The position numbers and the translations under genes are program-made. Positions 18,038 through 26,913 of a stretch of DNA of 64,000 nucleotides are shown here, one piece after another; position 1 is the first letter of the stretch; every line of letters starts with the position of its first letter. This stretch comes from Cycloclasticus sp. symbiont of Poecilosclerida sp. N (GTDB taxonomy: Bacteria > Pseudomonadota > Gammaproteobacteria > Methylococcales > Cycloclasticaceae): contig LWTM01000077.1 in assembly GCA_002101205.1 (NCBI GenBank), forward strand, positions 124,001-188,000. The letters run 5' to 3'. The notes beneath the pieces were generated by a model. It was not told the DNA's origin, searched no databases, and was given only the letters and a program-made list of their open reading frames with translations.

Positions 18038-20176
18038 ATGAATTACGCAAAGGTTTCGGAAAAATTAAATAACCTATTTGCAACTGCACGACTGCCTGAG
18101 CGTTATGCGAACTATGCAAACGCCTGTCTTAGCGGTTTTTTATTGCTACTTATTTTCTTATTTGCAATGTTCTTGCGCTTAGAAGATTTTCCTGATTGGT
18201 CTAAAAAAAAGGCAGTGTTTAGCTATCAAAATGAATATCAGATGGCCAATCCTGATAGCTATTATTATCTGCAATTTGCCAAAGATATAAAGCGTGGCAC
18301 TTATGATGAAGTTGATGAAAAACGCCACTACCCCGATGGTGTTAGCCGACCCTCTATTCCACCATTATTATCAACTTTGGCAGTTTATATTAGTCAAATA
18401 ACAAATAAACCACTGGCGACTGTGGCAATTTTTATTCCCACAATTCTATCCCCTTTATTAGCCTTGGTGATGTTCTTTTTATCTAGGCGCTTTGGTTTAA
18501 ATAGAGTTGCTGCCTTAACTGCGTCCCTATTTTCAATTATCTCTATTAGTTATATTGTCCGTACGCGGGTTGGTGTTTTTGATACCGACAGCTTAAATGT
18601 TGTTTTTAGTTTGTTTATCAGTTATTTATTTTTGCGTTTTGCCCTTGATACGCAGAAACGTTATTTATTTTTAGCGCTGGGATTTATCAGTACATTTTTG
18701 TATTTTATTTGGTGGGATAACGCTATTAGTGTAACCCTTTTATCCGCTTTTGTGCCGTTATCCATTGCCATCTTATTTTTTGACAAGGTCAAAAACACCC
18801 CTGTTAAATATTCTATATTGGGGTTAATTGCTTTATTTGTTTTGTATTTTTTGAGTGAACAAATTTTCTCTTATATGCAATTATTATCAGGACAAGGCAA
18901 TGATATTTTTGCATTAAATTCGAGTGTTGAAGAATTAGAAGCCGTCAGCATGCGCGGCTTTATTAACAGAACAACCAATAATGCCTTTATCTTTTTATTA
19001 ATGTTTATTGGGCTAATATATTTTATTTGGCAACAAAGAATGCGTGCCCTTTTAATAATAATACCGATTATTTTATGCTTTATTCCGTTCGTGGTGGGCA
19101 GTCGGTTTGCCATATTTTCTGCCCCTGTTTTGGCGCTTGGTATGGGTTATTTTGTGCAATTATTATTTAATAAATATAATACATCCAAGATTGCTTATAT
19201 TGCCACCTTGGGCATTATCGCTTTGGGGATTTACAGCATCTACCCCACCATCACTTATAAGCTAATAAAACCGGCAGTTTGGGAAAATAGACAATTATTA
19301 GATCAACTAAAAACCCACACCCCTATTGATGCCGCTATTTGGACAAACTGGTCTTTAGGGCACCAAATCCGTTATTATTTGGATAGAGGCACGTTTGCTG
19401 ATGGGCAGTTTAGTGATGGGGAGATTTTTTATTATTTAAGCTTTCCTCTAGCGGCTAATAATTTGGCATTGTCGGCTAATTTTATGCGTTTTTACAGCCA
19501 ACACGGTGTTAAAGGTATGCAGAAACTTTATCAGGCAACAGGCTCTGAGACAAAAGCACTTGAATTTTTACAACAGGTGCTGGCTAGAAAACCGGATAAA
19601 GCCAAGAAAATAATCGCTAAAAAATTGGCAAATAATACTATAAAAACTGATAATTTAACGACAGTTGAACAATGGTTGGATTTTTTATACCCACAGCAAA
19701 CACAAGCTATTTATTTGCTTTTACATCAAAGAATGTTAAAAACAGTCTCATGGTTTAAGCAAGGGAGTGTAGATTTAAAAACTGGAGAAATGGCCGGACT
19801 GCCGTTTTTTTTAGGGTTTGATAATCTAAAGGGCAGTTTTAGTAAGATTAAAAATAAAGACATAACTGTTGATAAACGCAAGGGAACTATTGACGCTTAT
19901 TTTGGTAGGATAAGGCATCCTTTATCGCATATATTTATTCACAATAATGGTCAACCAAAAATGCTTCGGTTTTCAACCATGCGAGGTTCTATTAAAAATA
20001 AATTTGTATTTGAATGGAATGAAACCCTTGATTATGGTGCGGTCATGTCTAAGGAAATATCTAATACAAGCTTTAATAAATTATTTATGCGTCATAAAAA
20101 ATCAGATTATTTTAAGCCTGTATCACCACTTACAGCTCAACATCAAATATGGCAGGTAATAGGCGATGTTCATTAA
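18038..20176 (+). CDS. STT3-like oligosaccharyltransferase (PglB/AglB-type, divergent)
   Basis: A 712-residue membrane protein with about 12-13 helices up to residue 410 and a soluble C-terminal part. Features of the STT3 superfamily (lipid-linked glycan to protein transferases) are visible: ANPDSYYYLQFAKDI near residue 71, the DxD loop VGVFDTDSLNVVFSL (Asp182/Asp184) in external loop 1, NSSVEELEAVS near 294 in the place of the TIxE/SVSE loop, and GSRFAIFSAP (Arg356). The WWDYG sequon-binding motif is replaced by NWSLG (437-441) in WTNWSLGHQIRYYLDRGTFADG, where the flanks still align. It heads an AT-rich trio with gtrA-like and GT2 genes. Family is fairly sure; activity and acceptor sequence are not. 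Confidence 0.8.
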   Translation: MNYAKVSEKLNNLFATARLPERYANYANACLSGFLLLLIFLFAMFLRLEDFPDWSKKKAVFSYQNEYQMANPDSYYYLQFAKDIKRGTYDEVDEKRHYPDGVSRPSIPPLLSTLAVYISQITNKPLATVAIFIPTILSPLLALVMFFLSRRFGLNRVAALTASLFSIISISYIVRTRVGVFDTDSLNVVFSLFISYLFLRFALDTQKRYLFLALGFISTFLYFIWWDNAISVTLLSAFVPLSIAILFFDKVKNTPVKYSILGLIALFVLYFLSEQIFSYMQLLSGQGNDIFALNSSVEELEAVSMRGFINRTTNNAFIFLLMFIGLIYFIWQQRMRALLIIIPIILCFIPFVVGSRFAIFSAPVLALGMGYFVQLLFNKYNTSKIAYIATLGIIALGIYSIYPTITYKLIKPAVWENRQLLDQLKTHTPIDAAIWTNWSLGHQIRYYLDRGTFADGQFSDGEIFYYLSFPLAANNLALSANFMRFYSQHGVKGMQKLYQATGSETKALEFLQQVLARKPDKAKKIIAKKLANNTIKTDNLTTVEQWLDFLYPQQTQAIYLLLHQRMLKTVSWFKQGSVDLKTGEMAGLPFFLGFDNLKGSFSKIKNKDITVDKRKGTIDAYFGRIRHPLSHIFIHNNGQPKMLRFSTMRGSIKNKFVFEWNETLDYGAVMSKEISNTSFNKLFMRHKKSDYFKPVSPLTAQHQIWQVIGDVH

Positions 20177-20603
20177 TTTATTGTTGAACAATAAACAATT
20201 TACAAAATACCTTGCTTTTGGTTTTATTGCGGTTTTTATCGACTATGGGGCACTTTTTATAAGCTATACGCTCTTGGAAGTTAATTACATTATTGCTGTT
20301 TTATGCGGTTTTATTTGTGGCAGTACTTTTCAATTCTTTACTTACTTTTTTTACACTTTTAATTTATCAAAAAATAATATTTTCTTTAAAAGAATGTTGG
20401 CATTTTTTTTATTTACTATTATCGGTATAACCATAGGGACTTTATCAATTCTGTATTTTAAAACATTCCTCCATTCATTATATTTATCTAAAACAGCATC
20501 TTTATTCATTACATTTTTTTATAGTTTTTTATTAAATAAATATATTGTGTTTAATAAAAATTTTAGGTTTTGTGTGCCTAGAAATGATGATAATACCACC
20601 TAA
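20166..20603 (+). CDS. GtrA-like membrane protein
   Basis: A 145-residue protein with four hydrophobic segments, starting near KYLAFGFIAVFIDYGALFISY. YIIAVLCGFICGSTFQFFTYFFYTF and SFLLNKYIVF complete the GtrA pattern (KY-x-GG/F-x4-D-x4; FxxNxxxVF near the end). GtrA proteins are thought to help move undecaprenyl-phosphate-linked monosaccharides across the inner membrane. The start overlaps the STT3-like gene by 11 bases, and the GT2 gene follows after 33 bases. With the GT2 enzyme this resembles gtrA-gtrB pairs. Confidence 0.82.
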   Translation: MFINLLLNNKQFTKYLAFGFIAVFIDYGALFISYTLLEVNYIIAVLCGFICGSTFQFFTYFFYTFNLSKNNIFFKRMLAFFLFTIIGITIGTLSILYFKTFLHSLYLSKTASLFITFFYSFLLNKYIVFNKNFRFCVPRNDDNTT

Positions 20604-20636
20604 GATATTTGCACATAACCATCCACCAATAAACTT

Positions 20637-21602
20637 ATGAATACACCTGAAAAAATAGCTATTTTGCTACCTTGTTATAACGAGGAAGTTACTTTAAATA
20701 AAGTTATAAATGACTTTAAAACAGAATTCCCGAATGCGGATATTTTTTTATATGACAATAATTCAACCGATAATTCAGTTGCCATTGCCAAACAAAATAA
20801 AGTGATTGTGCGTTATGAATTTCGACAGGGAAAGGGCAATGTCGTGCGTTCAATGTTTAAGCAAGTGGAGGCAGATATTTATATAATGGCAGATGCGGAC
20901 GATGCTTTTTGTGCCAAAGACGCGCATAAAATGATTGAGAAAATGCAGCAAACTGGCGCCGATATGATTATTGGTAACCGTATGTCAAAAAAGCAATATC
21001 AAACCCACAACAAAAGACGATTTCATGGACTTGGTAATAATTTAGTCCGATGGTTGATTAATAAATTATTCCAAACAGAGTTAACAGATATTATGACGGG
21101 TTATCGCGTTTTTAATCGCCATTTTGTTAAAAACATACCCATCCTAAGCAGCGGTTTTGAGGTCGAAACGGAAATGACCTTACATGCCATAGATAAGAAT
21201 TTCCATATTGTGGAAGTTCCTGTTGGCTACAAGGATAGGCCTGAAAATAGCCACTCTAGTTTAAATACTTTTTCTGATGGTTTATTAATTATTAAAACTA
21301 TTCTCTGGTTATTTAAGGATTACAAGCCACTTGGTTTTTTTAGTCTATTATCTTTGGTTTTATTTTTTCTCAGCATTTTTATTGCAAGTCCAGTGATTAT
21401 GGAATTTATTGAAACTAGCCTAGTACCAAGATTACCGACAGCAATTTTAGCATTAGGCATTATGGTTTTAAGTGTGTTTTCTTTATTTGTCGGTTTTATT
21501 TTAGACACCATTGCTAGACAACATAAGTTTAATTACGAGCTAAATTTAAAGCAACACGCTTCACAAACATCGTTCATCAAGGATCAATCGTTTAGGCGCT
21601 AA
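20637..21602 (+). CDS. GT2 family polyprenyl-phosphate glycosyltransferase (GtrB/DPM-like)
   Basis: A 321-residue inner-membrane glycosyltransferase. The GT-A domain runs to about residue 225 with LLPCYNEEVTLNKVI, YDNNSTDNS, RQGKGNVVRSMF and the metal motif MADADDAF (DAD near residue 84), then MTGYRVFNRHFVKN and SSGFEVETEM. Two membrane helices follow (about 232-253 and 270-292). Such enzymes load a single sugar from a nucleotide sugar onto a polyprenyl phosphate. Next to GtrA-like and STT3-like genes, it could supply the donor lipid. Composition is as AT-rich as its two neighbours. Confidence 0.88.
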   Translation: MNTPEKIAILLPCYNEEVTLNKVINDFKTEFPNADIFLYDNNSTDNSVAIAKQNKVIVRYEFRQGKGNVVRSMFKQVEADIYIMADADDAFCAKDAHKMIEKMQQTGADMIIGNRMSKKQYQTHNKRRFHGLGNNLVRWLINKLFQTELTDIMTGYRVFNRHFVKNIPILSSGFEVETEMTLHAIDKNFHIVEVPVGYKDRPENSHSSLNTFSDGLLIIKTILWLFKDYKPLGFFSLLSLVLFFLSIFIASPVIMEFIETSLVPRLPTAILALGIMVLSVFSLFVGFILDTIARQHKFNYELNLKQHASQTSFIKDQSFRR

Positions 21603-21865
21603 TACACCACGTTGCATCATGGACTTGTATTTGTCTTGTCGTTGCGCCGTTGATAACTCAGACTTATTTAAAGAAAAAACATCCTTTTGGAAAGCAGGAA
21701 AGTTTGAGCCAAGCTTCATTTCATCAATTTATCAATATCGGTTTGATGGGAGTCGGTTGTCTGCCCCCACTTTTGAAACTCTACAAGACGTTTTTGAAAT
21801 ATCTGAACGTTTCATACCTGCCTGCACGACCCAAGTATTACTCTCTAAACTGCCTCGTCGAAAAA
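21603..21865. other. Unassigned 263-base stretch
   Basis: A 103-codon frame (21619-21930, plus strand) and another shorter frame overlap here. Neither shows a ribosome site or a family that I recognise, and the longer one runs into the metallophosphoesterase on the other strand. The composition changes abruptly from the AT-rich island at about 21600, so this may be the island's right boundary. Confidence 0.3.
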
Positions 21866-22486
21866 TTAAAGCTCAAAAACTAACGGCTCATTTACAGGGT
21901 CATAGCTTTCCGTACATATACTGGCATTGACAAAAGTAGTTGCCCCAACTCTAACGGAACCATACCCATAGTGAATATGTCCAAAAACATGAATTTTTGG
22001 GTTGATAGAACACACGGCTTTTATCAGTTCTTCGCATCCAACATGTTCTCCTTCTAATGTTTCATCTAAATACCCATATGGTGGGCCATGCGTTATTAGC
22101 ACATCCGTATCACTATCAATCAAATCCCACTTTTCTTTTAATTCAGCGCCTCTGCATAAATTGAAGGCCCAGTTAAAGAAATACGGTTGCCACGGCGCAC
22201 CATAAAATTTAACACCATCAATAACCACCGAAGTATCTTTTAAATAGGTAGCATTGGTTATCAATGCCTCTGCTTTTTCAGCATCTCGCTCTAAACACAG
22301 TTCATGGTTTCCAGCGATCACAATTTTATGCTTATAGTTAAGTCCTCCTAGCCACTCATTAAATTCAGAAACATTATTTAAAAAACCGCGCAAGCTAAAA
22401 TCTCCCGCGTGGATTAATACATCTCCATCAGGCATATTCAAACTGCGATGCATTCCGTGTGTATCACTAATTGTGACTATTTTCAT
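21866..22486 (-). CDS. Calcineurin-like metallophosphoesterase
   Basis: A 206-residue two-metal phosphoesterase of the MPPED/UPF0046-like type. All metal motifs are present in order: ISDTHG (residues 6-11), HAGDFSLRG (near 26), AGNHE (near 58), LITHGPPYGYLD (near 130), GHIHYGYG (near 167). It is cytosolic, with no signal peptide. A good ribosome site (GGAGGCG) precedes the start at 22486. The substrate is unknown; cyclic nucleotides or other phosphodiesters are typical. Confidence 0.88.
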   Translation of the reverse strand: MKIVTISDTHGMHRSLNMPDGDVLIHAGDFSLRGFLNNVSEFNEWLGGLNYKHKIVIAGNHELCLERDAEKAEALITNATYLKDTSVVIDGVKFYGAPWQPYFFNWAFNLCRGAELKEKWDLIDSDTDVLITHGPPYGYLDETLEGEHVGCEELIKAVCSINPKIHVFGHIHYGYGSVRVGATTFVNASICTESYDPVNEPLVFEL

Positions 22487-22632
22487 TTTCGCCTCCTATT
22501 CATCACTTCCTTAATCAGAAAGCACCTCTATCGATTTAGTCGGATTTATAACTCATATAAAAATCATGATTTTCGGCTAGAACAACTACGTTAGTACCCT
22601 TTGGCATAGGTGTTACCACATTATCCATTTCA

Positions 22633-22977
22633 TTATGAATATCTGATACTAAATGTATTTTCACAATCCCGCCTTGTATTTAATGCATTATCTTTTAAAT
22701 CAATTACACCTGAAATTGGCGTGCCAAAAACTTCAATACCATTTTTCAGTGTGTCGCTGTAATGCACGTGCTGGTGTCCGTGCACAATCAATTTAGCACC
22801 CATCAATTCAGCTAAAACATCTAAGTATTCAAAACCATACCTGTGACAACTAGGCGACTCGTGCGTGACCAAAATATCAGCCTTTTGCTCAGCTAAACAC
22901 TCGTAATCCTCATGCCTTGACCACCTAATGCCGGTATTTGGGTGCCATATTTTTCCTTTAAAGCACCGCCCGACCCT
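22633..22977 (-). pseudogene. Broken second metallophosphoesterase (C-terminal part)
   Basis: The frame reads KGKIWHPNTGIRWSRHEDYE, then CLAEQKADILVTHESPSC, GFEYLDVLAELMGAKLIVHG and HGHQHVHYSDTLKNGIEVFG. These are the last two metal motifs (THExP and GHxH) of a phosphoesterase from a different subfamily than its neighbour. The first motifs (DxH, GD, GNH) are absent and the frame shifts near 22965, so the gene has lost its front. It is unlikely to be active. Confidence 0.65.
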
Positions 22978-23038
22978 CTACTCGCTGCGCCATCAGTTTG
23001 GCAGCGATTTAAAGAAATCAGGATTATCAAGGGAATAG

Positions 23039-23215
23039 ATTGCGTACATACTGATCCATCTAGCCACAAAATCTGCAGATGTCTATGGCGACCCCCGTTC
23101 AGGCAAAGCAACGTCAATAAAAGCTGACGCATCAGGAAAGGAACTTAAAAAGATTATTAAATCAAACCACGCAGTAGCATCATGGAGTCACTTTGGGCAA
23201 ATTCATCAGAGGTGA
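23039..23215 (+). pseudogene. Unrecognised coding-like fragment
   Basis: An open frame without a start codon reads HLATKSADVYGDPRSGKATS, then KADASGKELKKIIKSNHAV and ASWSHFGQIHQR, then TGA. The composition looks protein-like, but I know no family. It is probably a tail of a lost gene. Together with the broken phosphoesterase it fills most of 22507-23340; nothing else is evident there. Confidence 0.3.
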
Positions 23216-23343
23216 CATGGTCACACAATAAAAAATCATGCCCACTATAAAAAACAATCCTTTGGTATCACCCTAGTAGCACCATATTGAAAATACATCG
23301 AATCTCTAACCCAAAAGCTTCTTTCAACTGATTGATTTAAAAG

Positions 23344-23420
23344 TGGTAGTCATGGGTGGACTTGAACCACCGACCCCAGCATTATGAATGCTGTGCTCTA
23401 ACCAGCTGAGCTACATGACC
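23344..23420 (-). tRNA. tRNA-Met (CAT), elongator type
   Basis: A 77-nt cloverleaf with encoded CCA. The acceptor GGTCATG pairs with CATGACT, and the anticodon stem CAGCA/TGCTG holds the loop TTCATAA. The D-arm AGCTCAGCTGGTTAGAGC and T-arm GGTGGTTCAAGTCCACC are regular. Anticodon CAT and the TTCATAATG context match elongator tRNA-Met, not the initiator. A lysidine-modified tRNA-Ile2 is less likely. Confidence 0.93.
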
Positions 23421-23470
23421 ATACTTTGAAGGCCGTGAATTCTCGTGGTTTCAGGCCATTTTGTCAAGGC

Positions 23471-24562
23471 TTAAACGTTAAATCTAAAGTGCGTAACATC
23501 ACCGTCTTGCATGATGTATTCCTTACCTTGCACGGTCAATTTACCCGCTTCTTTTGCGCCTTTTTCACCCTTGTATTGAACAAAATCGTCATACGCGGTA
23601 ATTTCCGCGCGAATAAAGCCTTTTTCAAAATCCGTGTGGATTACACCTGCCGCTTGTGGCGCCGTTGTACCCTGCTTTATTGTCCACGCACGAACCTCTT
23701 TAACACCCGCAGTAAAGTACGTTTGCAACCCAAGCAGGTGATATCCCGCTCGAATCACTCGGTTTAAGCCTGGTTCTGTTAAACCCATTTCTACTAGAAA
23801 CTCTACACGTTCATCTTCTTCGAGTTGGATGATTTCGGCTTCCATAGATGCACACACGGCAACCGCTTCTGCATTTTCATCCGTTGCGAGTTTTACCACA
23901 GCGTCTAAATGCGGATTGTTTTCAAACCCGTCGTCTTGAACATTTGCGATATACAACATCGGTTTTAAAGTGAGTAATTGAAGGTCGAATAATGATGCTA
24001 GCTCGTCTTCGTCTAAACCTAAGGTTCGTAATGTGATATTTGAATCCAAATGCATGAGCACTTTCTCTACCAAAGCCTTACGCTTTAATTCGTCTTTATT
24101 GCCCGATTTAGATGCCTTTGTTGCCTTTGTTAGCGCTTTATCCAACGACGCCATATCGGCTAATGCCAGTTCTGTTTGAACCACTTCAATATCAGCTAAA
24201 GGATCAATTTTACCTGCAACGTGCACCACATCATCGTCTTCAAAACAGCGAACCACGTGGGCGATTGCATCGGACTCGCGAATATTCGATAAAAACTGGT
24301 TGCCCAAGCCCTCGCCTTTTGAAGCCCCCGCTACTAAACCAGCGATATCAACAAACTCAAAGGTCGTTGGCAATACGCGTTCTGGCTTTACAATAGCTGC
24401 TAATTTATCCAGCCTCTCATCGGGTACGGGCACAATACCTGTATTAGGTTCAATCGTACAAAACGGGTAATTTTCAGCCGCGATAGTTGCTTTGGTTAAT
24501 GCATTAAATAGGGTTGATTTCCCCACATTGGGTAAGCCCACAATGCCACAATTTAAAGCCAT
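23471..24562 (-). CDS. ychF: Redox-regulated ATPase YchF
   Basis: A ribosome-associated Obg-family P-loop protein that prefers ATP to GTP. The 363-residue protein has G1 [15 protein letters not shown] (residues 8-22), G3 [20 protein letters not shown] (near 73), the G4 variant NVQDD in place of NKxD (near 211), and a C-terminal TGS domain containing [11 protein letters not shown] and [20 protein letters not shown]. The usual gammaproteobacterial neighbour pth is not next to it. Instead, gene relics lie upstream. Confidence 0.97.
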   Translation of the reverse strand: MALNCGIVGLPNVGKSTLFNALTKATIAAENYPFCTIEPNTGIVPVPDERLDKLAAIVKPERVLPTTFEFVDIAGLVAGASKGEGLGNQFLSNIRESDAIAHVVRCFEDDDVVHVAGKIDPLADIEVVQTELALADMASLDKALTKATKASKSGNKDELKRKALVEKVLMHLDSNITLRTLGLDEDELASLFDLQLLTLKPMLYIANVQDDGFENNPHLDAVVKLATDENAEAVAVCASMEAEIIQLEEDERVEFLVEMGLTEPGLNRVIRAGYHLLGLQTYFTAGVKEVRAWTIKQGTTAPQAAGVIHTDFEKGFIRAEITAYDDFVQYKGEKGAKEAGKLTVQGKEYIMQDGDVTHFRFNV

Positions 24563-24659
24563 AGCGATTCTCTTTAGAAGTTCTATAAAGGCGGTGATTA
24601 TACGTTATGCACCAAGATACTTAAAAACTATCTCAATTTGTTCCTTACCATGGAAATAT

Positions 24660-24910
24660 TCAGCTTTTTTGCACAGCTTTCTCAGAATTCTGTTTGTACC
24701 ACTGTCGTAGCTGACCAGTAGCACTCACCATATTGGCAAGTGCCAGCTATTCTTCTTGCCAGCCACGTGTTTTTAGACCGCAATCTGGATTAACCCATAA
24801 ACTTTCTAGTGGTATGCGTTTAGCCACCAATTTAATCAATGCTGTCATCTGTTTAACACTTGGTACATTAGGTGAATGAATATCATAAACACCCGTCCCT
24901 ATTTCGTTGC
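24660..24910 (-). pseudogene. metE: metE C-terminal relic (cobalamin-independent methionine synthase)
   Basis: Reads [20 protein letters not shown], then [20 protein letters not shown] and [11 protein letters not shown], then an in-frame TAG, then LALANMVSATGQLRQWY to a TGA. [15 protein letters not shown] and [13 protein letters not shown] are the C-terminal zinc-site signatures of MetE. All upstream parts are missing and there is an internal stop, so the gene is dead. Methionine must then be made by another synthase or imported. Confidence 0.85.
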
Positions 24911-25002
24911 TGTAAAGCGACGTTATAACGGTTGACGCGCCTTTCCTCAGACAACGCGAGTGCGATGTATGTAACCAATGCCAACTACCAGATTATTTAC
25001 AC

Positions 25003-25174
25003 ATAAGTATCTTACATACACTCGATGGTAAATCACCCGATAAGGAAGGCCTCTTTGGCCAAGAGGGCGTGGAAGATGTTTTGCGCATCTTAAAGTCTGA
25101 GTTATCGTTAACCATGGCACTGGTTGGCTGCGCTAATACTTCAAGTATTACGAATGAATTAATCGCTGAATAAG
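25003..25174 (+). pseudogene. C-terminal relic of an FMN-dependent alpha-hydroxyacid dehydrogenase
   Basis: A frame without a start reads LDGKSPDKEGLFGQEGVEDV, then LRILKSELSLTMALVGCANT and SSITNELIAE, then TAA. The pattern GxxGVxxVLxILKSEL-x3-MALxGC is the last helix pair of LldD/glycolate oxidase-type flavoenzymes. The catalytic part is gone. Region 24563-25178 thus holds only two gene remnants. Confidence 0.55.
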
Positions 25175-25178
25175 TGTG

Positions 25179-26798
25179 TTAAATATCGTCCGCTATGCCT
25201 CTGAGAACAAACTTTTGAACCTTGCCCGTTGATGTTTTTGGCAAGCCACCAAAAACAACAAACTTGGGTGCTTTATAGTGCGCTAAATTCTCTCTACAAA
25301 AATCTATTATTTCTTTCTCCGTGACTTCCTCGCCTTCTTTAAGCGTTACAAATGCACAAGGCTTTTCACCCCACACATCGTCTTTCTTAGCAACGACAGC
25401 CGCTTCCATTACTGATGTGTGTCTATATAAAACGGACTCTACTTCCAGAGTCGAAATATTCTCACCACCAGAAATAATGATGTCTTTCGACCGGTCTTTA
25501 ATGTCGATATAACCATCTTCATGCCATACAGCTAAATCACCCGAATGGAACCAGCCTCCTTTAAATGATTCATCAGATGCCGTTTGGTTTTTCAAATAGC
25601 CTTTCATTACATTATTGCCACGCATAAATATCTCGCCCATACTTCGTCCATCTTTAGCCATCGGCTCTAACGTTTCTGGATCAGCGACCATAAGGTCATC
25701 TAACATGACACTTCGCACTCCTTGACGTGCTCTTAAAGTGGCTTGTTCGTCTACTGGAAGTTCGTTCCATTCATCATGCCAAGCACATACTGTGCATGGG
25801 CCATAAGTTTCTGTTAATCCATAGACATGCGTTACATCAAAACCCATTTCTTCCATACTTTGTATGATAGATGCTGGTGGTGCTGCGCCTGCCGTCATCA
25901 CCTTTACATTATGCTCTATGCCCTCTTTATGCTTCTTAGGCGCATTGATTAACATTGTTAAAACCGTCGGCGCACCGCAGAAATGATTCACTTTCTCAGA
26001 TTTAATCAGCTTAAAGATTGTTTTTGGCAACACTGTGCGCAAGCAAACATTCGTGCCAGTTGACGCGGCTAAGCTCCAAGGAAAGCACCAACCATTGCAG
26101 TGGAACATCGGTAGTGTCCATAAATAAACAGGGTGACTGCCCATGTCCCATGTGATGACATTACTGATCGCATTGAGGTATGCGCCGCGATGGTGATAGA
26201 CGACACCTTTAGGGTTGCCCGTTGTGCCCGAGGTGTAATTTAGCGTAATCGATTGCCACTCGTCTTCAGGTAACGACCAACTAAAATCATCATTACCCTC
26301 GTTCATTAAGGTTTCATATTCAATCTTAGCAATCGGCGTATCCGTGCTAAACGACTCATCCTTAACATCAACAACAAGCGGTGCTGCTTTTGCTTCTTTA
26401 ATTGCTACATCCATAACGTCAGCAAATTCACTGTCAATGAATACAACTTTACTTTCAGCATGGTCCATTTGAAACGCAACTGACCCTGCATCCAAACGTG
26501 TGTTGATTGAGTGCAATACCGCCCCCACCATCGGCACAGCAAAGTGCAACTCAAACATCGCGGGGATATTGGGTAACATCGCAGAAACGGTATCGCCTTT
26601 TCCGATGCCTCGCTCAGACAGCGCGGCCGCTAATTTCACGCAACGCTGATACGTTTCGCCCCAAGTGATTCTTCGCCCACCATGAATACAGGCGATTTTA
26701 TTAGGGTAAACATCCGCTGATCTTTTTAAGAATGTTAAAGGTGAAAGTGAAACGTAATTTGCTGGATTCTTGTCCAAAGACATATCAAAAAGATTCAT
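25179..26798 (-). CDS. Acyl-CoA synthetase, DmdB-like (fatty acid/3-methylmercaptopropionate type)
   Basis: Activates a short or medium-chain acid with ATP and CoA. About 539 residues from the ATG at 26798 (the frame opens at 26810). Motifs: NYTSGTTGNPKGVVYHHRG (AMP-binding P-loop), LPMFHCNGWCFPW, HVYGLTETYGP, GGWFHSGDLAVWHEDGYIDI, DRSKDIIISGGENIS, and the C-terminal catalytic Lys in PKTSTGKVQKF. The sequence style is that of the DmdB clade, whose members act on MMPA or medium-chain acids. The DmdC-like dehydrogenase lies upstream on the same strand, with a terminator between, so a joint pathway is plausible but not certain. Confidence 0.85.
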   Translation of the reverse strand: MNLFDMSLDKNPANYVSLSPLTFLKRSADVYPNKIACIHGGRRITWGETYQRCVKLAAALSERGIGKGDTVSAMLPNIPAMFELHFAVPMVGAVLHSINTRLDAGSVAFQMDHAESKVVFIDSEFADVMDVAIKEAKAAPLVVDVKDESFSTDTPIAKIEYETLMNEGNDDFSWSLPEDEWQSITLNYTSGTTGNPKGVVYHHRGAYLNAISNVITWDMGSHPVYLWTLPMFHCNGWCFPWSLAASTGTNVCLRTVLPKTIFKLIKSEKVNHFCGAPTVLTMLINAPKKHKEGIEHNVKVMTAGAAPPASIIQSMEEMGFDVTHVYGLTETYGPCTVCAWHDEWNELPVDEQATLRARQGVRSVMLDDLMVADPETLEPMAKDGRSMGEIFMRGNNVMKGYLKNQTASDESFKGGWFHSGDLAVWHEDGYIDIKDRSKDIIISGGENISTLEVESVLYRHTSVMEAAVVAKKDDVWGEKPCAFVTLKEGEEVTEKEIIDFCRENLAHYKAPKFVVFGGLPKTSTGKVQKFVLRGIADDI

Positions 26799-26860
26799 AA
26801 ATGCAACCAAGCTTATCGTTTTCTTCTTAAAATATTAACATAGCGCACTCTTCACGCGCA

Positions 26861-26892
26861 TAAAAAAGCCTCGCTAAAATCAGCAAGGCTTA
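26861..26892 (-). terminator. Intrinsic terminator after the acyl-CoA dehydrogenase
   Basis: On the minus strand, AAGCC(TTGCT)-loop-(AGCG)AGGCTT is followed by six T. It lies about 20 bases beyond the dehydrogenase stop and before the DmdB-like start, so the two genes may be separately or only partly co-transcribed. Confidence 0.8.
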
Positions 26893-26913
26893 TTCTTATC
26901 TCTAATACAACTG

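Noticed and set aside
21619-21930. 103-codon plus-strand frame after the GT2 gene
   Set aside because: No ribosome site and no family resemblance, and it overlaps the end of an intact metallophosphoesterase on the other strand.
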